NCBI GenBank assembly: GCA_025352685.1
Contig: JANXSN010000053.1
Span: 1 to 64,000 of the forward strand
DNA from: Sphingomonadales bacterium
GTDB taxonomy: Bacteria > Pseudomonadota > Alphaproteobacteria > Sphingomonadales > Sphingomonadaceae
Length of the DNA: 64,000 nucleotides
Direction: 5' to 3'
The position numbers and the translations under genes were made by a program. The notes beneath the pieces were generated by a model. The model was not told the origin of the DNA and did no database searches. It saw only the letters and a program-made list of their open reading frames with translations. Below are positions 1-8,416 of this stretch, piece after piece (positions within the stretch are counted from its first letter, which is position 1; every line of letters begins with the position of its first letter).

Positions 1-126
1 CACCTCAGGCGTATCGGAGCAAGGACCATCGATGACCTTTGGAAAGCCGTCGGCAGCATCTGCGACCTCTACTCTCCCGAAGAATGCCAAAACTACTTCA
101 CCGCAGCAGGCAATGGATCCGATTAA
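1..126 (+). mobile_element. 3' end of an IS630-family transposase (partial)
   Basis: The first 126 bases read as one open frame entering from outside the window and ending at TAA 124-126. The 41 residues contain [16 protein letters not shown] and then SPEECQNYF...AAGNGSD, which I recognise as the usual C-terminus of IS630-type DDE transposases (from knowledge, not a search). The catalytic DDE residues would lie upstream of the window, so whether the element is intact cannot be seen. The element seems to end within about 20 bases after the stop, because regulator-like coding begins there. A TA at about 140-141 could be the target duplication typical of this family. Confidence 0.75.
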
Positions 127-792
127 ACGCTCGATGCTCTAAAACGTGGCGGACTGAGTCTCGCTCAGGTAGAATAGCTCACGCGGCGCGGCACGATCGA
201 TCTCGCCTCGCTGGTTGATGCCCAGATCGCCGCCGTTACCGCAAAGGCGTAGGCTCTCGGGCAAACGCGCAGGCTGCTTTTCGCCGTCAGGTCCCGCATC
301 GTGCGCAGCAAGCCCATCGATGTCTCGACCTTTTGCTCGCTGGTCAAACATGGAGACATCGAGATGACCGGCAAAGCCCAAGCCTGGAAGCAGGTTTCGG
401 GCCGCTATGTGAGCGACGATGCCAAAGCCGACATTGCTCGGAAATTACCGGCACTGTCCGCGGGTTTCGATCAAGATGATTCCGAGAAATGGAAAGATCT
501 CGGCACGCGCGCCAAGTCTGCGCTTCCACTCGATCCGACCGACGACGCCGCGCTCGCCCTCGTTCGCCAATAGCGCGCGTTGCTCGCGCCGTTCCTCGCA
601 GTAGCGACGCCAGCGATGATGGAGGGGTCGCGCCAGATGTGCGAGAACGTAGGCGAATGGCAGGACAAAGGCGCAGCCGACCCGGAATTCGATTTCGAGG
701 TTTGGCAGTTCACCAGAGCAGCAACCCTCGCAGCGAAAGCCGCCGGACACGACATCGACTACCGCGTCGGCACGGGTTCTGTGCCCGAATAA
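127..792 (+). pseudogene. Broken MerR-family regulator with TipAS-like domain
   Basis: Frame 1 continues through this stretch and resembles a MerR-type regulator lacking its N-terminal DNA-binding part. LKRGGLSLAQVE and TIDLASLVDAQIAAVTAKA match the linker and coiled coil, and PIDVSTFCSLVKHGD and later the TPAMMEGSRQM region match a C-terminal TipAS-like ligand domain. Three in-frame stops interrupt it at 175-177, 250-252 and 571-573. The last reads RQ-stop-RALLAPF, where the family normally has Trp, so a TGG to TAG change is likely. The 5' end appears removed by the IS630 element. The 3' end overlaps the convergent dehydrogenase gene. A functional product is very unlikely. Family assignment is from remembered sequence patterns. 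Confidence 0.68.
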
Positions 793-1628
793 TCGTAGAA
801 CCCTCGTCCCGATTTCCGCCCCGTCCAACCAGCCTCGACGTATTTGACGAGCAAAGGGGCAGGGCGGAATTTGGGGTCGCCGGTCGAGGTAAACAGTACG
901 CGGCAGATCTCGAGACAGGTATCGAGCCCAATGAAGTCGGCCAATGTCAGCGGCCCCATCGGATGGTTGAGACCGAGACGGCACGCCGCGTCGATGTCGG
1001 GGATGGTCGCCACGCCTTCGCCCAGCGCGAAGCATGCCTCGTTGAGCATCGGCATGAGCATGCGATTGACAATGAAGCCGGGTGCGTCGTTGGCGTGGAC
1101 GATCCGCTTGCCGAGCGACTTCCCGTACGCTTCAACGGCAACAACGGTCGCGTCGCTAGTCGCCAGACCGCGGATGACCTCGATCAAACCCATCACCGGC
1201 ACGGGATTGAAGAAATGGACACCGATGAATCGCGCCGGATCAGATGAGGCACTTGCCAGCCGCGTAATCGGTATCGACGACGTGTTCGTCGCCAAAATAG
1301 CATTGGCACGTAAAACTTTGGCAACATCGGCAAAGATCGAACGCTTGATTTCTTCGCGCTCCGTCGCGGCCTCGATGACGAGGTCGCAGTCACCGAACGC
1401 CGTGACATCGCCAACCGGTTCGATCCGTTCAAGCTGCGCTACGCGCGCAGTGGCGACCAGCTTTTCCTTTTCGACGAGCCGCGCCAAGGCCTTGGCGATC
1501 CCGGCTTTGCCCTTTTCAGCGAGGGTGACGTCGCGGTCCGACAGCAAGGTGCGGTACCCCGCAGCCGCCGATACCTGCGCAATTCCCGCGCCCATTTGCC
1601 CCGCACCGATCACCCCGATGGTCTTCAT
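759..1628 (-). CDS. 3-hydroxyacyl-CoA (3-hydroxybutyryl-CoA) dehydrogenase
   Basis: The 289-residue protein is the right length for a single-function 3-hydroxyacyl-CoA dehydrogenase, which oxidises L-3-hydroxyacyl-CoA with NAD in fatty-acid or butanoate metabolism in the cytoplasm. The N-terminus [15 protein letters not shown] is the Rossmann NAD-binding loop. [19 protein letters not shown] holds the catalytic His, and the second domain contains [18 protein letters not shown] and [19 protein letters not shown] chose ATG 1628; an in-frame GTG two codons earlier (1634) is possible. The gene stands alone, divergent from the DUF1176 remnant, and its 3' end overlaps the decayed regulator. Confidence 0.93.
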   Translation of the reverse strand: MKTIGVIGAGQMGAGIAQVSAAAGYRTLLSDRDVTLAEKGKAGIAKALARLVEKEKLVATARVAQLERIEPVGDVTAFGDCDLVIEAATEREEIKRSIFADVAKVLRANAILATNTSSIPITRLASASSDPARFIGVHFFNPVPVMGLIEVIRGLATSDATVVAVEAYGKSLGKRIVHANDAPGFIVNRMLMPMLNEACFALGEGVATIPDIDAACRLGLNHPMGPLTLADFIGLDTCLEICRVLFTSTGDPKFRPAPLLVKYVEAGWTGRKSGRGFYDYSGTEPVPTR

Positions 1629-1656
1629 TGTCACACCACTCGATTAGCTTTGGCGC

Positions 1657-2790
1657 ATGATCGCGCTGATCGCCCTTGCCGCTGCCGCCACGTCTCTGCA
1701 ACCCGGCGAACTGAAGACGTTCAAGGACTGGCCCGTTGGATGCGGTAATGGTCGCGCCTGCCAGGCGGTCGGGTTGCTGCCCAAGAACGATGTCGACGGC
1801 GCGACGATCACCGTTCGGCGGGAGGCTACCGCATACGCCGTGCCGCGCGTCACAATTACAAGCGAAACAGAAGCGGTCGCCGGCCTGTCTATCGACGACA
1901 CGCGTTCCGCTTATCAGGCACGCTGGCGCGAGGGCCTTTTTTGAACTCGCCAGCACGGACACCATGGGCTTTGCTCTTCTGCTGTCGAAATCGCGACGGA
2001 TCGCGCTGGTAGATGCCAGCGGCAAAGCGCTTGCAACATGTCGCTTGCCGGGGCGAGCGCTGCCTTGCGCTATATCGACGACCACCAGAAGCGCGCCGGA
2101 ACTGTGACGGCTCTAGTTGCCCGGGGGCTGGCCGACGCGGTCCCGTCACCGCCAGCATTACCGGTTACCGTATCGCCGCCTATGACGTCAGCGCCGCCCG
2201 CAACAGTGCGCGATGCCGAGGTCAAGAAGTACAAGGGCGACGATGACTGCGGTGCCAAGCCGGGAGACTTGGGCACCTCCCTTAACCTCCCGCTCGATCC
2301 TTGCAGTCATTGTAAAGGACAATTTGATTCCGGTTCGTTCCCTTTTTGATTCAGCGATGTTCATGCCTGCCCAATCCTGGCGATCACCAGTCGGAGGTTA
2401 ATGGAGGCGCCCACTTCGAGGTCGAGGCGTTTCGCCTCGATGGCGCACACACTGGTGTTAGTACCCGCCGTCTGTGGTATCGATCCTTATAATTATTTTT
2501 CGACGGCATTAATTGCGCCGAATGCCGGGAGCCCAATGACCCGGGCGCGGTTCGATGCGCCGAACGGTATAGAGGGCGAAACCGTTACCGACGCGCCCGG
2601 CCTGGTCAATGCGTCCTACGATCAAGGAACTCAGCAGCTGTCGACCTTTGCCAAGGGACGCGGCCTCGAAGATTGCGGAGTGACTCAGCCGTTCTCCCGG
2701 GATGGAAGTTACTTTTGCCTCGTCGAGCAGACGGAAATGGGCGAATGCCGCGGCTCGGTGGATTACATCACGACCTCGCGCAGCGGTTCG
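1657..2790 (+). pseudogene. Frameshifted DUF1176-family gene
   Basis: Several reading-frame pieces, read in order, make one DUF1176-type periplasmic protein. Frame 1 from ATG 1657 gives a short signal-like start and FKDWPVGCGNGRACQAVGL. Frame 2 from about 1935 gives FFELASTDTMGFALLLSKSR. Frame 1 from about 2045 gives ASAALRYIDDHQKRAGTVTA. Frame 3 near 2400-2440 gives HFEVEAFRLDGAHT. Frame 1 again gives YNYFSTALI, FDAPNGIEGET, GLVNASYD and GRGLEDCGVTQ, ending near VDYITT. At least four frameshifts are needed, and a stop at 2347-2349 interrupts the middle. The function of DUF1176 is not established. The remnant stops where the convergent egtD gene ends. Confidence 0.7.
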
Positions 2791-3759
2791 TCAGGGCGCC
2801 GATTTTTGAGGTCGGGCCTCGGCGAGAATCAGCGCAAAGTTGTCCGCCGCATCAGTCCACTCGGCAATCGGCGACCAGCCCCCCGATCGCAGCAGCAACC
2901 TGGCATCGCGAGGGCCGTATTTATGGCTGTTTTCGGTGTGGATGCTTTGGCCTGTAGCCATGTGGAACCGCTCACCCTCGACGGTGAAATCGACGTCGCG
3001 CATGGCGACGAGGTGCATTTCGATTCGCGCATAGCTATCGTTCCAGCGTGCCTCGTGCCCAAACGCATCTACGGGAACCTTGCCGTCCAGCTCACGGTTT
3101 ATCCGCACGAGCAAATTGGTGTTGAACCGTGCCGTAACGCCCGCGGTATCGTTGTAAGCCGCGATCAGTGTTTCGGGATCCTTGACCCGGTCCATCCCGA
3201 TAAGCAGCATTGACCCCGTACCAAGGCTCTCGCGCATTGTGCGGAGCAAGTCGACCGCCGTGCGCGCGATCATATTGCCGATGGTCGAACCGGGAAAAAA
3301 ACCCAGACGTGGCAAGCCATCGACGGCATCGGGCAGCGCAAGCAGTTGGGTAAAATCACCCTCGACCGGCAAGACCAGTAACCCAGGAAAATCTGTCGCC
3401 AGCACGGCCGATGATGTGCGCAGGAAATCACCCGAAATGTCGATCGGCACATAGGCCGAGGGCGCGACAGCGCGGAGCAGGTGCGGGGACTTGGTCGACG
3501 AGCCCGAACCGAACTCGACCACCGCCCGCCCCGCGCCGGTCAGGCGGGCCACGTCCCCGCAATGGGCGCCAAGCAAACTGGTTTCGATGCGCGTCGGATA
3601 ATATTCGGGCAGGGCCGTAATCGCTTCGAATAATTCGGAACCGGCACGGTCATAAAACCACCGGGCTGGTATCGCCTTTTGGGACTGCGCGAGACCGGAC
3701 AGGACGTCGCTGCGAAACGCGGGGTCGGCGACAAGTTCCGGCACTTCATGAAGCAGCAT
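2791..3759 (-). CDS. egtD: L-histidine N-alpha-methyltransferase EgtD
   Basis: EgtD adds three methyl groups from S-adenosylmethionine to the alpha-amino group of histidine, giving hercynine, the first step to ergothioneine. The protein has the family features: RWFYDRAGSELFEAITALPEYYPTR near the start, VVEFGSGSSTKSPHLL as the SAM site, and GFFPGSTIGN. The C-terminal half contains GQSIHTENSHKY, a conserved substrate-pocket segment. I start at ATG 3759, directly after the egtB stop (3761-3763), giving 322 residues; an in-frame start at 3792 would overlap egtB by 32 bases. It is the second gene of an egtB-egtD operon. Confidence 0.93.
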   Translation of the reverse strand: MLLHEVPELVADPAFRSDVLSGLAQSQKAIPARWFYDRAGSELFEAITALPEYYPTRIETSLLGAHCGDVARLTGAGRAVVEFGSGSSTKSPHLLRAVAPSAYVPIDISGDFLRTSSAVLATDFPGLLVLPVEGDFTQLLALPDAVDGLPRLGFFPGSTIGNMIARTAVDLLRTMRESLGTGSMLLIGMDRVKDPETLIAAYNDTAGVTARFNTNLLVRINRELDGKVPVDAFGHEARWNDSYARIEMHLVAMRDVDFTVEGERFHMATGQSIHTENSHKYGPRDARLLLRSGGWSPIAEWTDAADNFALILAEARPQKSAP

Positions 3760-3760
3760 G

Positions 3761-5026
3761 TCAGAGATCTTTCGCGAGGCGCAGACCGGCAAACTGCCAG
3801 CGCGTATGCGGTGGGAAGAAATTGCGCGTCGTGACGCGGCTGCTACCGCGCGGCGTTGCGCAACTGGCGCCGCGCAGTACCATCTGGCCGCTCATGAACT
3901 TGCCATTATATTCGCCAACCGCGCCACCGGCGGTCTTGAATCCTGGATAGGGAAGGAACGACGAGCCGGTCCATTGCCAAACATCACCGAACATCTGGCG
4001 CAACCCTGTGCCCTTTGCCGCGCGCGGGCGCACCGGACCCGCCACATCCAGTTGATTCCCTGACAAAGGATCGGTCACTGCAGCAGCCGATTCCCATTCG
4101 GCTTCCGTCGGCAATCGGGCGCCCGCCCAGCGAGCATAGGCATCGGCCTCATAAAAGCTGATGTGCGCGACCGGTGCGGCCGGATGGCGGGCGTGAAGCC
4201 CATCAAGCGCAAAAGCGGTACCATCGGCATGCCAATAGAGCGGCATGTCCACAGCGTTCGCCTGCATACAAGCCCAGCCGTCCGACAGCCAAAGTTCGGG
4301 CCGGCGGTAACCGCCGTCGTCGACGAAATCCTGCCACTCATGATTGGTCACGAGCCGGTCCGCGATCGCGTGAGGTGACAGGAATGCGCCGTGCCGTGGT
4401 CCTTCGCAATCGAAGGCGAAGCCCCCCCCTGCGTGCCCGATCTCGACCATGCCGCGCCTGCCTTCGATCCATTCGACAGGTACGGGGACAGGTGCGGGCA
4501 TGTCGCGCGGATGTGGCCAAACCGGCGGCATCATCGGATTCTGCGCAAACGCGTGGAGGATGTCGGTAAGCAGGAGCTCCTGATGCTGCGCCTCGTGATG
4601 GCAACCCAGCTCGATCAGATCGCCCGCACGGTCAGGCAAGGCGGGCCTTGTCGCCATAATCGCTGTGTCAACATGCGCACGGTATGCCAGAATATCGGCG
4701 AGCGCAGGCCGAGCCAACATGCCGCGCCGGGCACGCGCATGCCGGTCGCCTTCGGTTTCATAATAGCTGTTAAACAAATAGGCGTAAGCCGGATCAAACG
4801 TTTCATAGCCAACGACGAAATCGCGCAAGACGAACGTCTCCAGGAACCACGTTGTGTGCGCCAGATGCCATTTGGCAGGACTGGCGTCGGGCATTGACTG
4901 GAGTGTCGCGTCGGCATCCGACAGACGCGCGACGAGATTGCAGGTCAGCTCCCGAGTGGTGACAAAGAGGTCCGCCTTCTGTTTGGCGCCAAGAAAAAAT
5001 GGGGTTGTGTTCGATTGCTGGCCCAT
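3761..5026 (-). CDS. egtB: Ergothioneine synthase EgtB (iron-dependent sulfoxide synthase)
   Basis: EgtB joins hercynine to a sulfur donor (gamma-glutamylcysteine or cysteine) with oxygen, using a non-haem iron centre. The 421-residue protein has both expected domains. An N-terminal DinB-like helical domain carries the probable iron ligands in HLAHTTW (about 54-60) and HHEAQHQE (about 143-150). A C-terminal formylglycine-generating-enzyme-like fold includes VTNHEWQDFVDDGGY, ARLPTEAEWE, GDVWQWTGSSF, and RGASCATP followed by TTRNFF. It overlaps nothing and is followed after one base by egtD. Neither egtC nor an egtE-like lyase is in the window, so the later steps must be encoded elsewhere or done by unrelated enzymes. 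Confidence 0.93.
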   Translation of the reverse strand: MGQQSNTTPFFLGAKQKADLFVTTRELTCNLVARLSDADATLQSMPDASPAKWHLAHTTWFLETFVLRDFVVGYETFDPAYAYLFNSYYETEGDRHARARRGMLARPALADILAYRAHVDTAIMATRPALPDRAGDLIELGCHHEAQHQELLLTDILHAFAQNPMMPPVWPHPRDMPAPVPVPVEWIEGRRGMVEIGHAGGGFAFDCEGPRHGAFLSPHAIADRLVTNHEWQDFVDDGGYRRPELWLSDGWACMQANAVDMPLYWHADGTAFALDGLHARHPAAPVAHISFYEADAYARWAGARLPTEAEWESAAAVTDPLSGNQLDVAGPVRPRAAKGTGLRQMFGDVWQWTGSSFLPYPGFKTAGGAVGEYNGKFMSGQMVLRGASCATPRGSSRVTTRNFFPPHTRWQFAGLRLAKDL

Positions 5027-5113
5027 AACACCCCTGCCCCTCCGTCGCGCACATGGTCACGCATCCATCCGAACAATTCGGGAACGAAAGAGTTCCGGTT
5101 GCAGAAACGGTTT

Positions 5114-5674
5114 CTAGCGCGACGCGCCCGGCACCCACAGCACGTCGTCGGTACCATTGTTATTGGCAGCACGTGCGGCAACGAACAACCAATCCGACAC
5201 GCGGTTGATATAGGACAATGCATGCGGGTTGAGGGCCGTTTCGGCGTTCGCTGCCACTGCACTACGCTCGGCCCGGCGCATCGCTGCGCGGGCGACATGC
5301 AGCGCGGCGGCCAGCGCCGATCCTCCAGGAAGAACGAAGCTACTCAGCGGCAGGATTTGTGCGTTCATGGCGTCGATTTCTTCCTCGAGTCGCTTGATCT
5401 GCGCCTCAACGACCCGCAACGGCGTCCACTCGACGGGCTTGTCGGGTGTCGCGATGTCGGCACCGAGATCGAAAAGGTCGTTCTGGATCATTGTCAGGCG
5501 CGTGTGCATCTCGGGTTCGGCAAGCGTCGCAGCGACACCGATCAGGCTGTTGCCCTCGTCGACATCGCCAATCGCCGTCATCAGGGCCGACGCCTTCGAC
5601 ACGCGGCTGCCGTCGACAAGCCCCGACGTGCCGTCATCGCCGGTGCGCGTGTAGATCTTGTTGAGCTTGACCAC
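5114..5674 (-). CDS. PduO-type ATP:cob(I)alamin adenosyltransferase
   Basis: This enzyme transfers the adenosyl group of ATP to cob(I)alamin to make coenzyme B12. The 186-residue length fits the single-domain PduO type. The N-terminus KIYTRTGDDGTSGLVDG is the ATP-binding motif, and FVLPGGSALAAALHVARA followed by RRAERSA and the SYINRVSDWLFVAARAAN stretch are the family's conserved helices. The start is GTG at 5674. Eighty-seven bases separate its end from egtB, and a small membrane-protein gene lies just upstream, a pairing common in sphingomonads. B12-dependent enzymes that would use the product are not in the window. Confidence 0.94.
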   Translation of the reverse strand: MVKLNKIYTRTGDDGTSGLVDGSRVSKASALMTAIGDVDEGNSLIGVAATLAEPEMHTRLTMIQNDLFDLGADIATPDKPVEWTPLRVVEAQIKRLEEEIDAMNAQILPLSSFVLPGGSALAAALHVARAAMRRAERSAVAANAETALNPHALSYINRVSDWLFVAARAANNNGTDDVLWVPGASR

Positions 5675-5686
5675 CCGCTCGCTGGC

Positions 5687-5917
5687 CTAGTGCCGGTTGA
5701 GTGCGAGCAGCATGACGCAAAGAATGATGGCAACCGCTTGGAAGCTCACGCGCGCGAACATCATCTTGTTCTGCTTCTGGCTCGACACGCTGGGTCCGTC
5801 AGCGCCCGATTTAAGCTCCGCCTCGGTCGTTTGCAGGAAACTGACGATCCCCCGAATGAGGGAGACGAGTGCCGCGACTGCCGCAAGCACAATGAGGATG
5901 ATAAGAAACGTGGACAT
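5687..5917 (-). CDS. Small twin-transmembrane protein
   Basis: A 76-residue protein with two hydrophobic segments: FLIILIVLAAVAALVSLIRG near the N-terminus and VSFQAVAIILCVMLLAL at the C-terminus. They are joined by a polar loop containing SSQKQNKMMFARV. This matches the small 'twin transmembrane' or HIG1-like proteins found beside cobalamin adenosyltransferase genes in alphaproteobacteria. Its function is unknown to me. It lies 12 bases upstream of the adenosyltransferase and 9 bases downstream of gluQ on the same strand, so all three are probably co-transcribed. Confidence 0.8.
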   Translation of the reverse strand: MSTFLIILIVLAAVAALVSLIRGIVSFLQTTEAELKSGADGPSVSSQKQNKMMFARVSFQAVAIILCVMLLALNRH

Positions 5918-5926
5918 TCAACCTAT

Positions 5927-6784
5927 CTAGGCGTGCACCCAGCCAAATCCAACTGGCAAGCGGTGTTTGCGTAAATCATCGCAAAGGACGGCCGGATCTA
6001 CACCGGCTTTGCGCAGATCGGCCAGTGTGGACCCGGGCGTCCGCTTCGCGAGACGCTTTCCATCCGGTCCTGCGATAAGCCGATGATGACGGTACCGCGG
6101 CACGGGCAGATCGAGCAGCGCCTGCAGCAGCCGCTGGACATGGGTCGCCGCGAACAGATCGACACCGCGCACGACGTCGGTCACGCCGGCTGTTGCATCG
6201 TCTGCCACCGCCGCAAGGTGATAGGTCGCACCGGATCCTTTTCGCGCCACAACGACGTCGCCTCCCACTAGGGGGTCGGCGGCGACCGTTCCCGCGTCGG
6301 CGTCATACCAGCTTAGCGACCCGGTTAGTGCCACTGCCTTGCCAACATTGAGCCGCCACGCGGTCGGTCGGGCTTCTCGTGCCGCCAACATCCGTTCCCG
6401 GCAGGTTCCGGGATAGACCAACCCTGCATTGCCGTGGGGTGCGCTTGCGCTCGCCGCGATTTCAGAACGGCTGCAGATGCAGGGATAGATCAGGCCTAGG
6501 TCGCGCAGCTGGTCGAGCATCGCCGCGTGCTGGCGGGCGTGATGCGTCTGGATGTCGAGCGCATCCCAGTCGATGCCCAGCCAGCGCAAATCTTCGACGA
6601 TCGCGTCCACGAAATCGGGCCGACACCGCGCGGAATCGATGTCCTCGATCCGCAATACGAACCGTCCGGCACGCGATCGCGCAAGATCGCGCGAAAGCAT
6701 TGCGGAGAACGCATGTCCCAGGTGCAACCGTCCCGTTGGAGACGGAGCGAATCGCATAATAACTGATTGACTCGGCTCAGCCAT
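5927..6784 (-). CDS. gluQ: Glutamyl-Q tRNA(Asp) synthetase
   Basis: GluQ (YadB) charges glutamate onto queuosine in the anticodon of tRNA-Asp. It is a shortened glutamyl-tRNA synthetase with the catalytic domain but no anticodon-binding domain, and 285 residues fits. RFAPSPTGRLHLGHAFSA contains the HIGH-type motif, FVLRIEDIDSAR follows, and GKRLAKR near the C-terminus replaces KMSKS. A short zinc-type segment with PCICSRSEI is present (the first Cys pair only). It is first in a minus-strand run with the twin-transmembrane and adenosyltransferase genes and starts 102 bases from the divergent HNH gene. Confidence 0.93.
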   Translation of the reverse strand: MAEPSQSVIMRFAPSPTGRLHLGHAFSAMLSRDLARSRAGRFVLRIEDIDSARCRPDFVDAIVEDLRWLGIDWDALDIQTHHARQHAAMLDQLRDLGLIYPCICSRSEIAASASAPHGNAGLVYPGTCRERMLAAREARPTAWRLNVGKAVALTGSLSWYDADAGTVAADPLVGGDVVVARKGSGATYHLAAVADDATAGVTDVVRGVDLFAATHVQRLLQALLDLPVPRYRHHRLIAGPDGKRLAKRTPGSTLADLRKAGVDPAVLCDDLRKHRLPVGFGWVHA

Positions 6785-6886
6785 GAATCGCCTCTTGACC
6801 GCGAGTCGTGGCTCGTGCTGTCATAACTATGCCATCGTTGCGGGTGAGAGACGCGGCACCGAAGCTAATGGAGCGCGCACCCGCCG

Positions 6887-7498
6887 ATGTTTCATCCCGA
6901 AGTCCTTCGACAAACCGAGGCTGCCCGCGAGCTCGGTCGAGATCCTGAAACGCGCCATCTCGACGGCTGCCCCGCGCTGGTGCTGAACGCCGACTATACA
7001 CCGCTCAGTTACTACCCCTTGAGCGTATGGCCATGGCAGACCGCGATCAAGGCGGTGTTCCTCGATCGGGTTGACATCGTTGACCATTACGAACGCGAGG
7101 TCCGATCGGCGAGCTTCGCGATGAAGTTGCCGTCAGTCATCGCGCTCAAGCAATATGTCCGTCCTTCGGAATATCCCGCTTTCACCAGGTTCAACCTGTT
7201 CCTGCGCGACCGCTTCCAGTGCCAATATTGTGGGATCGGCAAGGACCTGACCTTCGACCACGTCGTACCGCGTGCCCAGGGGGGACGAACGACATGGGAA
7301 AATGTCGCCACGGCCTGTGCGCCGTGCAATCTCAAGAAAGGCGGGCGTACGCCGAAGCAGGCGCACATGCCGCTTCATGTGGCACCGATTCGTCCGACCA
7401 GCTGGCATTTGCAGGACCACGGCAAAAGCTTTCCACCCAACTATCTCCATGACACGTGGCGCGACTGGCTTTATTGGGACATCGAGCTGCTTGCCTAG
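6887..7498 (+). CDS. HNH endonuclease-domain protein
   Basis: A 203-residue protein with a central HNH fold. CQYCGIGKDLTFDHVVPRAQG gives the first zinc-binding CxxC and the catalytic DH pair, and NVATACAPCNLKKGGRTP gives the second CxxC and the conserved Asn. The N-terminal part, with ALVLNADYTPLSYYPLSVWPW, is typical of the small stand-alone HNH proteins conserved in alphaproteobacteria. They are neither homing endonucleases nor linked to a methylase, and their role is unsettled. The 3' end overlaps the convergent glutathione S-transferase gene by four bases. Nothing nearby suggests a restriction system. Confidence 0.88.
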   Translation: MFHPEVLRQTEAARELGRDPETRHLDGCPALVLNADYTPLSYYPLSVWPWQTAIKAVFLDRVDIVDHYEREVRSASFAMKLPSVIALKQYVRPSEYPAFTRFNLFLRDRFQCQYCGIGKDLTFDHVVPRAQGGRTTWENVATACAPCNLKKGGRTPKQAHMPLHVAPIRPTSWHLQDHGKSFPPNYLHDTWRDWLYWDIELLA

Positions 7499-8118
7499 GC
7501 GTAGCTGTACGTCCCGCCGCGCTCAATTGCACGCTTGTAGGCCGGGCGTGCCTGGAAGCGTTTTACCCACGCATCGATGTTTGGATACTGCGCGCTGAGC
7601 CCGAACGCGCCGACTATTTCACCGACAAAGCTCATCTGGATGTCCGCACCCGTCAGCATATTGCCCACCAGCCACTCACGCCCAGCGAGCGATGCTTCGA
7701 CATAGCCGAGATGATTGGCAACCTCGCTGTCGATGCGTGGCTGGAGCGGTGCCCCTGCATCGCCCAGACGTCCGACGTACATTTTCAGAATCAAGGGCAA
7801 CATTGCCGATCCCTCGGCATAATGAAGCCACTGGACATAGGCGCCATAGTCGGGGCCATGGATCGACGGGATCAGTCGACCGCCGCCATGGTGCCGCAGG
7901 ATATGCTCAATGATCGCGCCTGACTCGATGATCGTCGCGCCACCGTCGGTTAATACCGGGGACTTGCCGAGCGGGTGGACCGCCTTCAGCTCGGGCGGTG
8001 CAAACCGCGTGACCGCATCGCGTTCGTAAAATTGAATCTCGTACGGACACTCGAGTTCTTCAAGCAGCCACAGAATTCGCTGCGAACGCGAATCGTTCAA
8101 ATGATGGACAGTAATCAT
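7495..8118 (-). CDS. Glutathione S-transferase family protein
   Basis: A 207-residue cytosolic glutathione transferase. The thioredoxin-like N-terminal domain begins ITVHHLNDSRSQRILWLLEEL, where the catalytic Ser/Tyr region lies, and contains VHPLGKSPVLTDGGATIIESGAI, the usual cis-Pro and glutathione gamma-Glu-binding loop. The helical C-terminal domain has WLVGNMLTGADIQMSF with the conserved Asp cap. I chose ATG 8118 because GGAGAGG lies just upstream; an open extension to 8205 has no similar support. Substrate unknown. Convergent four-base overlap with the HNH gene. Confidence 0.9.
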   Translation of the reverse strand: MITVHHLNDSRSQRILWLLEELECPYEIQFYERDAVTRFAPPELKAVHPLGKSPVLTDGGATIIESGAIIEHILRHHGGGRLIPSIHGPDYGAYVQWLHYAEGSAMLPLILKMYVGRLGDAGAPLQPRIDSEVANHLGYVEASLAGREWLVGNMLTGADIQMSFVGEIVGAFGLSAQYPNIDAWVKRFQARPAYKRAIERGGTYSYA

Positions 8119-8416
8119 CGAAGCCTCTCCTTCGTTTGAGCCCAGCATGGCCGACACACCGGGCGCTGGCAACGGCCGCTCAAAGCCGACCCCATCGCGC
8201 TGCACCGCGAGGACCGTGCGCGATGCGGTATGAATTCAGAGGCGACCAGCGCCTGGCGATTGACCTCAGATAATGTGCTCAGCTTCCTGCCGGTTTTCGG
8301 TTGTCTCGTTGTGCACGCCGAAGAAACCCAGCCACAATCGGCTATCTCCAGCTCTGCGTGCGCCTCGTGACGCATGCGGATCACCGCGCACCTTCAGCTG
8401 ATATCATGGCGTCACC
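8119..8416. other. Intergenic stretch, no supported gene
   Basis: About 300 bases between the start of the glutathione transferase gene and the end of the siroheme-synthase-like gene. It should hold the transferase promoter. I see no convincing tRNA, terminator or coding frame. A 46-codon plus-strand frame from ATG 8230 exists but has no ribosome-binding site or recognisable sequence. Confidence 0.5.

Noticed and set aside
445..1035. 196-residue minus-strand frame
   Set aside because: It crosses the decayed regulator and the dehydrogenase in a wrong frame; arginine-rich shadow.
489..1247. 252-residue plus-strand frame
   Set aside because: It is the antisense of the dehydrogenase gene and its sequence is arginine-rich with no recognisable motif.
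6887..7498. HNH protein as a restriction or defence nuclease
   Set aside because: It belongs to a small house-keeping-type HNH group, with no methylase or other defence genes beside it.
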